From Cyanobacteria bacterium UBA2566 (GTDB lineage Bacteria; Cyanobacteriota; Cyanobacteriia; Cyanobacteriales; Desertifilaceae), in NCBI GenBank assembly GCA_002340255.1, contig DDLS01000117.1:1-30193 (forward strand): a DNA stretch of 30,193 nt. Direction: 5' to 3'. This document shows positions 23,891 to 30,193 of the stretch, piece by piece. Position 1 is the stretch's first letter. Each line of letters starts with the position of its first letter. Under the pieces are notes generated by a model that was given only the letters and a program-made list of their open reading frames with translations, made no database searches and was not told where the DNA came from. A program made the position numbers and the translations under genes.

Positions 23891-25678
23891 TTATTCTTCT
23901 GACTCTTCTGGAGAAGGTTCTGGAGAGGCTTCTGGAGAGGCTTCTGGTGTTGGTGAGGGGTTTAAGCTCGGAGAGGGTAGGGGTCCGGGTTCCTGACCTT
24001 TTTTCAGGCGCACCAGCAAGTCATAGCGGGTGGTACGGGGGCTAGTAATAGCGGAGGTTACGCCAATGGAGTCAAACGCCTTAAAGAGATTCGCTTGATC
24101 CGGAGGCATAATAATTGGTAGGGGGAGATTTTGGTTAAACAGACGCTCGATATCGGCGTAAAAATAACCACTTTGGGGACTCAGACCTTCGGGAATACTG
24201 GTTGTAAAGCCTGTGCTACTCGCGAGGGGATCTTCAGGAGGGGTAATGATACGGTTGGAGATGGGTGCGCCAAAGGTCATCATGACTAAGTCATCACTTA
24301 ACCAGGCTCGACTAATGTCAATAATGCCAAAGGGAAGTTGCCATTGAGTAACTTCGGTTTCACCGATGGTTTCTGAATTAATTTGCACCTGATATTTATC
24401 TTGCATGGCTTGGTCGAGGCTGGCAAAGGTTTCGTTCGCCGCTTCTCGATCGCCGGTATTCACCATCACCGCAAAGCCAAATGGAATTGGAGACGTATTT
24501 TGATCGGCAGGAATCATGGCGATCGCAAATGCGCCATTCATCCACTTAAGTAAATCTTCTTCTAAACTTAATCCCGTAGTATCTAATAAACCTTGTTTTA
24601 AGCCTTCTGGATTTAAGGGCGCTAAGGGATTCCCCTCCACACCTGTGGCATATTGATTCCATGCCTGATTCAAATTACTGCCGGTGAGCATCATCAACGT
24701 ATCACTGGGGAGATAATTTCCCAGATCCAAGCTTAGGCTATCGGTTTGTAATTTCCGATCCGCTTGATTACTCAGCCAAGTAATCCCCTTAAACACTAAA
24801 CCATTCGAGGCCACTTCTAACGTAGCCGCTAATCCCTGATTGGTTTGAATTTTGTCCAATTCTTCTGGGGCGATCGGGCGTACAGAATTGGCAGCAGCAA
24901 CTCTAGTGGCTTCAGGAATATTGACATACATGCGTGCCAAACCTGAAGACGTTCCCAACTGTTCTAAAGCATTTTTATATCCCGGAGTCGAAGCCACAGA
25001 AGCCGATCCTTTAAACGTATCAATGACTCGTTCCGTGGCTTCTGGAGCGCTACTAATGACTAAATATCGGCCATCCAAAACCGTCGAAGAAAATACCACA
25101 TCTGCATCGGGTTTTGTTTCTTGGATTTCAATATCCTTATACGTGCGTTGGGTGAGTTCTTGATCGACTAATTTTCCCGAAATTTCCTTTGCTTTCAAGG
25201 GATTGGCAATCGGAACAATTATCACCCAAGAGGGTTGTTCCACCATCACTATCCGTTCTTCTTCAGAGGGGGATTCATCCTCCGCTATTTCTGGCGCTAA
25301 ATAGGCCCAGGTTACTTCTTGTCCCACCCAAGGCTGAATATCTTGGAGGTAATCTAATTTCGTTTGGGTTTGAAATTGATAGCGCAGTTGGGCTAAACTT
25401 TCGTCTAATGCTGCTTGAGTATTGGGGGTGCCAAAGGATCGTAAATTTTCCCATTGACGCTCATTGGTGGATAAAGAAATGGTTATCAGGGAATCTTGGG
25501 GAACTACATTGGCTCCCAGTTGCATATCTTTGGGAACTTGAGTCCGTCCAACGAATAGCCAATAAGCCAGGCTACCGGTTGCACCCAGGATAATGATTCC
25601 AGCGATCGCCAGTAACCCTAGCTTTTTTTTGGAATCTGAAAGATTTTGCAGCACAGTTAGAGGGGTTTTATCGGTCAT
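23891..25678 (-). CDS. DUF3352 domain protein
   Basis: A 595-residue protein with one N-terminal membrane anchor (about 20-45, LLAIAGIIILGATGSLAYWL) and a large extracytoplasmic DUF3352 domain. It ends in a Pro/Ser/Glu-rich low-complexity tail (about 560-595) made of ASPEASPEPSPE-type repeats. DUF3352 proteins are widespread in cyanobacteria and uncharacterised. ATG 25678 is preferred; a TTG nine codons upstream lies in spacer-repeat sequence. It follows the adaptor lipoprotein gene by about 67 bp on the same strand and may be co-transcribed. Confidence 0.85.
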   Translation of the reverse strand: MTDKTPLTVLQNLSDSKKKLGLLAIAGIIILGATGSLAYWLFVGRTQVPKDMQLGANVVPQDSLITISLSTNERQWENLRSFGTPNTQAALDESLAQLRYQFQTQTKLDYLQDIQPWVGQEVTWAYLAPEIAEDESPSEEERIVMVEQPSWVIIVPIANPLKAKEISGKLVDQELTQRTYKDIEIQETKPDADVVFSSTVLDGRYLVISSAPEATERVIDTFKGSASVASTPGYKNALEQLGTSSGLARMYVNIPEATRVAAANSVRPIAPEELDKIQTNQGLAATLEVASNGLVFKGITWLSNQADRKLQTDSLSLDLGNYLPSDTLMMLTGSNLNQAWNQYATGVEGNPLAPLNPEGLKQGLLDTTGLSLEEDLLKWMNGAFAIAMIPADQNTSPIPFGFAVMVNTGDREAANETFASLDQAMQDKYQVQINSETIGETEVTQWQLPFGIIDISRAWLSDDLVMMTFGAPISNRIITPPEDPLASSTGFTTSIPEGLSPQSGYFYADIERLFNQNLPLPIIMPPDQANLFKAFDSIGVTSAITSPRTTRYDLLVRLKKGQEPGPLPSPSLNPSPTPEASPEASPEPSPEESEE

Positions 25679-25745
25679 AAAAATTAAGGGAAAAGCAAGA
25701 GGCAAAAGGCAACAGGCAATCCAAGAAAACCTAGGTTTACCCGAG

Positions 25746-27086
25746 TTATGGGGAAGAGAGGATACTTAATTCTACGCGATCGCCATCCTCAAGGGGTCGA
25801 GAACTTTGCAAGACATAGCGTTCTCCAGGTTCTAAACCAGAGACAATTTCCACTTCACCATCGCGGGTTGTTCCCAGGATGACCCGTCGAGAGGTTACGA
25901 TGTTTCCACTGGTCTCATCAATCAGAAATAGGGTAGCATCCTCACCTTCTCGGTTAACCAAGGCTCTTTGGGGAACCCGGATCGTTTGGCGATCGCCCAC
26001 TTCAAAGTTAGCTCGGGCTAATAATCCACTCCCTAAGCGCCCGCTACGATTAGAAATGGTTACTTCCACGGGAATTAACCGCGCCACCGGATCGGCTGCT
26101 GGGGAAATTCGGGTGACTTCTCCCGCAAATTCTTGGTCAGGAAAGGCATCTAAAGTCACCGATACATATTGCCCCAGATAAATTTGATACAAATCTAATT
26201 CCGAAACTTCCACATTGACTTTCACGCGGCTAAAATCCCCAATTCTGAGCAACTCATCGCCGGGTCTTACCACCGTACCTGATTCTGTTTGTCGGTTTAA
26301 AATAGTGCCAGAAATAGGAGCTTCTACTTCCGTATAGGATTGACGCTCTTGGGCTTGACTGAGAATGGCTTGTTGGGCAGTGACTCGCTCCTGAGCTGCG
26401 GCGATGACCTTATTTTGCGTGACAATCTGAGCTTCCGCTGCCGAGAGAGCTTGTTTAGCTCTTTCGGCAGAAGTGCGGGCTAATTCCGCATCTTGTTTAG
26501 AAATGGCTCCTTCTTTATACAACGTTTCCAAACGTTGGGCATCGGCTTCAGTTTGGCTTAATTCAAGTTTGGCAATTTCAATTTGGGTTTGTAACTGGCG
26601 AATCTGGCTTTCACTTTGGGCGACTTCTACCCGACGAGCCGAGAGTTCTGCCTGAGCTTGGTTAATGGCTGCGGTGGGTAAGGCTTTATCAATTTCGGCA
26701 ATCACTTGGCCTCGACGGACGCGATCGCCCACATCTACACTCAGATAAAGGAGCTGTCCTTCACTTTGCGATCGCAATGTCACTTCCTGAATCGGTTCTG
26801 TGGTTCCCGTATAGGTTAAACGCGTTCCGCGATCGCTAGCCGCAACCGTTGCCACATCCACAGAAATGGTCTGGGGTTGATTGGCGACGGGTTGGGAAAA
26901 GGCACTTGATTCAGGACGAGGGAGCAATTTACATCCCGTGGTTGTCAACAGTAGAACCATCAGTAAGAGTAATTGCAGAGGAGGACGTTTAATCGCGATC
27001 GGCCGATTTCCGGTGAGTGTATCGCGCCATAGACTCACATTCCGATCCGATACCTTAAATTGACTGAATCGATCCCGTTGCCTCAT
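25746..27086 (-). CDS. HlyD/RND-family periplasmic adaptor lipoprotein
   Basis: Membrane fusion protein of a tripartite efflux system. From ATG 27086 it is 446 residues, with a hydrophobic segment (LQLLLLMVLLL) and a lipobox-like TTGC giving C52. A further in-frame ATG at 27188 would add 34 residues. The barrel-sandwich halves (LRSQSEGQLLYLSVDVGDRV and APISGTILNRQTESGTVV) flank a long Gln/Glu/Ala coiled-coil hairpin, followed by a beta-barrel and the membrane-proximal domain (LGTTRDGEVEIVSGLEPGE). RND-type adaptors normally sit beside their pump, but none is present in the window; the next gene is DUF3352. The pump partner is unknown. Confidence 0.88.
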   Translation of the reverse strand: MRQRDRFSQFKVSDRNVSLWRDTLTGNRPIAIKRPPLQLLLLMVLLLTTTGCKLLPRPESSAFSQPVANQPQTISVDVATVAASDRGTRLTYTGTTEPIQEVTLRSQSEGQLLYLSVDVGDRVRRGQVIAEIDKALPTAAINQAQAELSARRVEVAQSESQIRQLQTQIEIAKLELSQTEADAQRLETLYKEGAISKQDAELARTSAERAKQALSAAEAQIVTQNKVIAAAQERVTAQQAILSQAQERQSYTEVEAPISGTILNRQTESGTVVRPGDELLRIGDFSRVKVNVEVSELDLYQIYLGQYVSVTLDAFPDQEFAGEVTRISPAADPVARLIPVEVTISNRSGRLGSGLLARANFEVGDRQTIRVPQRALVNREGEDATLFLIDETSGNIVTSRRVILGTTRDGEVEIVSGLEPGERYVLQSSRPLEDGDRVELSILSSP

Positions 27087-27297
27087 AAACCAAATTGGGG
27101 TTAAGGTGACATCTGCATAGCCAGAGAAAATCCTTGGAGCTGTTGTCCGCAGGATTTTCCCTTTATTGTAAACAATTGTGCCCTTCACTGGTGCGCATTT
27201 CTCAATTAACCGCGATCGCAGGATTTACTCTCTTAGTTGGACTATCTATATGAACAGACGATTAAAACCCGCTAACTTTACAGCACTTGGCGATGTT

Positions 27298-27972
27298 ATG
27301 GAGTATAGTGCTGAATCCTCAAAGCCATGTACGACAACCCTATTCCCTATTCCCTATTCCCTATTCCCTAGCGCGAAGCGCTATATCTCCTCTATTTTTG
27401 CTCTCACCCTTGCTCTAACTAGCTCTAGTTTCATCATAGGGCAAGCGGTTGCTCAAGCGAAGACCATCACCCTAACCATGCAATTTTTTGGGACGAGGCG
27501 TGAGGTGATTGGGCAAGGTCAATTCAGTTATGATGATTCCGAACCCTATCGAACGATTCAAGATGTAGACTATTTTGCCATCTCAGATTTTGAAGCTACG
27601 TTTAAGAATACCCAAACTTGGTCTTTAGATGATTTGGTTTCTGGCGATCAACCCTTATTATGGGCCCCAGAAGGAGAATCCTATCCCACACCGCGCATTG
27701 CCACTATTGGTGGATTTGGTGCGTTGACCCAGGGATGGGCATTTTTTAAATCCAGAAGTGTTGATAGTGAAAATTATGGGGTACTCCTGATTAAAAACCC
27801 CGCTTATCGGAATCAGGGAGATTTTGCTCTCACGGTGGGAGTGCAAGATGTTACCCAAGGAGGGGTGTTTGAAATTCAAGAGGCTCCGTCTACTTCTTCG
27901 GTAAATCTGGATTCCCAGGCTCAGTTGAATGGACTTTGGAAACTGGGATTAGTGGGTGTGGGTATATTTTAG
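27298..27972 (+). CDS. Exported hypothetical protein with repeat-laden N-terminus
   Basis: From ATG 27298 a 224-residue protein. Codons for about residues 14-25 (LFPIPYSLFPS) are a CCCTATT heptamer tract followed by an AGCGC-GAA-GCGCT hairpin. Then comes a signal-peptide core (SIFALTLALTSSSFIIG, cleavage near AVAQA). The mature part starts TITLTMQFFGTRR, with GQGQFSYDDSEPYRTIQDVDYF, resembling secreted PEP-CTERM-type proteins. The tail GLWKLGLVGVGIF recalls a PEP-CTERM helix without the arginines or PEP motif. The true start is uncertain (27250 and GTG 27178 also open the frame), because spacer repeats seem to have invaded the 5' end. Confidence 0.6.
   Translation: MEYSAESSKPCTTTLFPIPYSLFPSAKRYISSIFALTLALTSSSFIIGQAVAQAKTITLTMQFFGTRREVIGQGQFSYDDSEPYRTIQDVDYFAISDFEATFKNTQTWSLDDLVSGDQPLLWAPEGESYPTPRIATIGGFGALTQGWAFFKSRSVDSENYGVLLIKNPAYRNQGDFALTVGVQDVTQGGVFEIQEAPSTSSVNLDSQAQLNGLWKLGLVGVGIF
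27338..27370 (+). repeat. CCCTATT heptamer tandem repeat
   Basis: Four and a half perfect copies of CCCTATT. Short tandemly repeated heptamers of this kind (STRR) are known in filamentous cyanobacteria. It lies within the open frame of the secreted protein gene, followed at once by the palindrome AGCGC-GAA-GCGCT (27371-27383). Confidence 0.9.
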
Positions 27973-28025
27973 GGGATAATTAATCGTTAAGTATTCTATG
28001 GGCGATCGCTGTAAACTTTAGAAAA

Positions 28026-28060
28026 GTAGGGTGTCCTGCATTTTTGCGAACGCACCCTAC
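28026..28060. repeat. GTAGGGTG...CACCCTAC inverted repeat
   Basis: GTAGGGTG (28026-28033) and CACCCTAC (28053-28060) are perfect inverted copies around 19 bp, with additional GCGAACG on the right. This is the third member of the family seen at 21709 and 23120. It lies in the leader of the TPR gene. Confidence 0.6.
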
Positions 28061-28094
28061 GGGATTTGGTTACGCTATTACCCGGAAAAAGTTT

Positions 28095-28529
28095 ATGATT
28101 GCTAAGTTTCCTGTCCTCAACTGGCTCTCTTCTGTTTTAGCTGGCACCGCGATCCTAGTAACTCTGGGGGGTGTGGTTCCTGAAGCGGCTCAAGGGGAAA
28201 GTATAACGTCACAGGTTGCCCAAATGGATCGCAGTGTCCCCCCAAATATATACAATACGGGGCAAATTTCCCTAGAACAGCACAATTATCAACAAGCCCT
28301 TACTTATTTTAATCAGGCGATCGCCATCAACGGTGAGTATGCCCAAGCTTATCAAGGTCGTGCTTTAGCCCGCGATGCTATGGGAGACTCGGAGGGTGCC
28401 GTCTCTGATTTACGCACCGCTGCCAGCTTCTATTGGACACAAGGCAATGCCCTAGCTGCTTATGAGGCGATTCGGTTGATTGAGCAAATGGGTAAAAAAT
28501 TTGTCTGTCGCCAGAGTGGAGGGCAGTAG
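28095..28529 (+). CDS. TPR protein, N-terminal part of a split TPR-COP23 gene
   Basis: From ATG 28095 a 144-residue exported protein: signal peptide with hydrophobic core at about 9-28, then two tetratricopeptide repeats (about 50-83 and 84-117, with YFNQAIAINGEYAQAYQGRA). The last residues, KKFVCRQSGGQ, look like the opening FxC of a COP23 domain whose remainder is encoded in the same frame after a TAG at 28527-28529. The ORF is thus probably the first part of a longer protein. An upstream TTG (28044) lies in the GTAGGGTG repeat and is unlikely to be the start. Confidence 0.75.
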   Translation: MIAKFPVLNWLSSVLAGTAILVTLGGVVPEAAQGESITSQVAQMDRSVPPNIYNTGQISLEQHNYQQALTYFNQAIAINGEYAQAYQGRALARDAMGDSEGAVSDLRTAASFYWTQGNALAAYEAIRLIEQMGKKFVCRQSGGQ

Positions 28530-28538
28530 CAAACGGTT

Positions 28539-29012
28539 ATGAACCTAAAGTCGAACACCTATCCGTTGATTATCTGGCACGATCGCAGGGTATGGGATGT
28601 TGACGGCAATGGAAACCCAGTTTTTCTGGAGCAAGATTCCATGGTGACGACGACAATAGCCGAAAAAAATACTGAGTTATCAGCTCAAGGACGTTGCGCC
28701 AGTGTTTCCGAACGGTTGAATAGTATCAGTGATGCTTTGATGCATAGGGGAGCGCAACACTTATTCAGAGTCGCAACCCTGGAAAGTACAGTTGAAGAAA
28801 GCGCGCGAACCGGCGAAGTTTTAACCTTGAAGCATAAGATTCAAGTGGCGTGTATTCCGGATAATCAAGGGATCTGCGATCGACAAAATGCCATTTTTAC
28901 CCTCACAGGACAACCGGAGGGTGAGGGCGTTACGGAAAATAATCAAAAGCGTCTGGAGCGCTTGGCGCGTTTGATCGATCGCCCCGGTTCGGGTAAACCG
29001 ATTCATAATTAA
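28539..29012 (+). pseudogene. COP23 domain, separated from the TPR gene by in-frame TAG
   Basis: A 157-codon frame with YPLIIWHD near the start, GRCASVSERLNSI at about 51-63 (C53), IQVACIPDN (C105) and GICDRQNAIFTL (C113). These match the cyanobacterial COP23 domain (circadian oscillating polypeptide of about 23 kDa), which has four conserved cysteines. The first cysteine is in the upstream ORF. Both ORFs are in one frame, separated by TAG CAA ACG GTT. ATG 28539 could allow re-initiation, but there is no signal peptide, so this part alone would stay in the cytoplasm. Marked as pseudogene on that ground; readthrough is an alternative. Confidence 0.65.
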
Positions 29013-29550
29013 CAAGCCATGCTCAATTGCTCCAAACCTTCTCTAATTTGGGCGGGGTTTTGGATCTGTAGGGTTTGGTAATACTGATCGCCCGCTTCAA
29101 GGGTTCTCTTACCGGATACGCTGCTTCTGCTTTGATCAAGCTGCGATCGGGTAAGTCTCCATGGTAGGCGAGAATCGCTAGATTTCTAGAGAGTACGGAG
29201 CTATCCATCCAGCGTCTCTTTTTCCGCTGCGCGATCGACTAAACTCAAGCATGGCACAGGATACCACTGGAAGGTTTCTGGATCGTCTAGCTCAATGCGT
29301 CCTTCAGAAACAATTTTCCAGCGAATACTTACATCATTGATCGTAACGGGAAACCGAACCCTGTAGCGATCGGTTCTAATTTCCCTGGGAAAACCTAAGT
29401 CTTATCCGCTAACATGCCTCGATAATGCCACCCTTGCTCATAGCGGTGTAGTATTTCTTGGGAACTGAAGCGATGGATATCCTGGATCTGCCAGCAAATG
29501 GCTTATAAAAACAGCAGGCGATCGAGAATGAAGCCATCAGGAACTCGCAT
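29009..29550 (-). pseudogene. Decayed gene of about 180 codons, unknown function
   Basis: On the minus strand, segments in successive frames join into one protein-like chain. ATG 29550 reads MRVPDGFILDRLLF and meets TAA at 29503-29505. The same frame continues with HRFSSQEILHRYEQGWHYRG; then, after a shift, LGFPREIRTDRYRVRFPV and EGRIELDDPETFQWYPVPCL. After more shifts come LAILAYHGDLP and finally DQYYQTLQIQNPAQIREGLE ending LSMAC and TAA at 29009-29011. That is one nonsense codon and at least three frameshifts. I do not recognise the family. The ATG overlaps the end of the DUF3226 frame, so the two were once an operon. Confidence 0.65.
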
Positions 29551-30055
29551 CATCCTTCTTTAACCCTAGTAAATCCTCTAAAAAAGAGACCAATTTTTGC
29601 AAGTCTTCAACGGACTCAGCCGTTTCTGAACTAATCCATTGATTATCGGAAATACTGGCTTGATTGGTTTTACCTGGTTTGAGAACGCTAACCACTGTGG
29701 CAATAATGGCTTTTTCTCGATCGAAAGGCTTCCATTTGAGTTTTTTACGTTCTTCTTCTGAAAAGCGATCGATATAATTGTTTGCTCTTTGCAAATAGTC
29801 TCGATACGCTATCTCACCGCATTTTAACAGCAAGGTCTCCAAAACCCCTTGCTCTTCATTGTTAGGTAATACAAAAATACCCGTTCTTGTACCACTCCGG
29901 TTAACTTCTCCTGGAGTATCAGGGAATTGAGGAAAAAACTCTCGGAAATCCTTACAATAATTTTTGGCGACGCTTTCAGGTCGATCGTTGTCCGCATCAA
30001 CAACAATGCCAAAAGAGTAAAATTGATCGCAATCTATATCCGATAACTTACAGCG
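29537..30055 (-). pseudogene. 5'-truncated DUF3226-type (TOPRIM-like) gene
   Basis: The minus-strand frame is open from about 30100 to the TGA at 29537-29539, but has no ATG/GTG near a sensible N-terminus. It reads FYSFGIVVDADNDRPESV, then TRTGIFVLPNNEEQGVLETL and WKPFDREKAIIATVVSVLK. FGIVVDAD with a later GIFVLPNN...G.LE is the pattern I recall from DUF3226, a TOPRIM-related family often encoded beside an OLD-like AAA ATPase. The N-terminal acidic motif expected of the TOPRIM fold is missing; in its place stands a CAGCGC-TTC-GCGCTG palindrome and spacer repeat. A TTG at 29842 would give only the last 101 residues. Confidence 0.6.
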
Positions 30056-30065
30056 CTTCGCGCTG
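30051..30065. repeat. CAGCGC-TTC-GCGCTG palindrome
   Basis: Perfect 6-bp stem with a TTC loop. The same core (AGCGC-GAA-GCGCT) lies at 27371-27383, so it is a dispersed short palindrome. It marks the break in the DUF3226 frame. Confidence 0.7.
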
Positions 30066-30099
30066 CTATGAGGTACATTGTTGATCGTAGATGTGAGTT

Positions 30100-30182
30100 G
30101 TCATTGCGACCGCAGGGAAGCAATCGCCAAGATTGGGGGATTTTGCGATTGCTTCATTCCACTTCGTTCCATTCGCAATGAC
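30100..30182. repeat. 83-bp palindromic element with GTCATTGCGA ends
   Basis: GTCATTGCGA (30100-30109) and TCGCAATGAC (30173-30182) are perfect terminal inverted repeats. Inside, GAAGCAATCGC (30117-30127) and GCGATTGCTTC (30145-30155) form a second perfect pair. Elements with CATTGCGA...GAAGCAATC are well-known dispersed palindromes in many bacterial genomes. It lies just upstream of the truncated DUF3226 frame. Confidence 0.85.
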
Positions 30183-30193
30183 TGATCTCAATG

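Noticed and set aside
29824..30012. 62-codon minus-strand frame starting MALLLMRTTID
   Set aside because: It overlaps the DUF3226 frame in another phase and has no family likeness; the DUF3226 reading gives recognisable motifs.
1..30193. tRNA or rRNA genes
   Set aside because: No cloverleaf-compatible sequence with a TTCGA-type arm, nor any conserved rRNA stretch, was recognised in the intergenic regions.

Overview
The window is chromosomal DNA of a cyanobacterium. The evidence is the contiguous NDH-1 block ndhA-ndhI-ndhG-ndhE, very frequent HIP1-type GCGATCGC octamers, a DevBCA-type exporter, and several cyanobacterial families (DUF3352, DUF1517, COP23). Dispersed palindromes and heptamer repeats in the spacers are usual for filamentous, repeat-rich cyanobacteria. 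Genus cannot be settled from the sequence alone.

Layout. 1-300: right end of a decayed IS200/IS605 element (TnpB C-terminal relic plus a structured, omega-RNA-like end). 302-1909: signalling pair of a lone CheY-like receiver and a HisKA-EAL fusion preceded by a short leader ORF. 2202-4537: ruvB, a conserved hypothetical, and a coiled-coil protein carrying a near-perfect 147-bp tandem duplication. 4753-7485: ndhAIGE operon. 7818-8567: GDSL hydrolase. 8584-12496: devBCA exporter operon divergent from a TetR regulator, with two matching operator-like sites around a good sigma70-type promoter. 12684-15191: an 835-residue ammonium transporter fused to PAS and SpoIIE-type PP2C phosphatase domains, the most notable gene here. 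15380-18380: ThiF-like protein, a secreted protein overlapping holB, and a membrane-anchored or exported hypothetical. 18547-20324: an unannotated-size 43-codon ORF overlapping an FHA-GAF-adenylate cyclase. 20520-21701: rtcB. 21772-23803: a tiny DUF2281-like ORF, a DUF1517 protein and a secreted protein. 23891-27972: DUF3352 protein, an RND-type adaptor lipoprotein, and a secreted protein with heptamer repeats in its 5' end. 28095-29012: a TPR-COP23 protein split by one in-frame TAG. 29009-30193: decaying accessory DNA (a multiply frameshifted gene and a headless DUF3226 gene) bounded by repeat elements.

Together the window mixes housekeeping genes (NDH-1, RuvB, DNA polymerase III delta prime, RtcB) with an unusual density of second-messenger and sensory proteins: c-di-GMP turnover (EAL), cAMP synthesis (FHA-GAF-cyclase) and ammonium-linked protein dephosphorylation (Amt-PAS-PP2C). 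Both ends are graveyards of mobile or accessory genes. All functional assignments rest on motif reading; no database search was possible.
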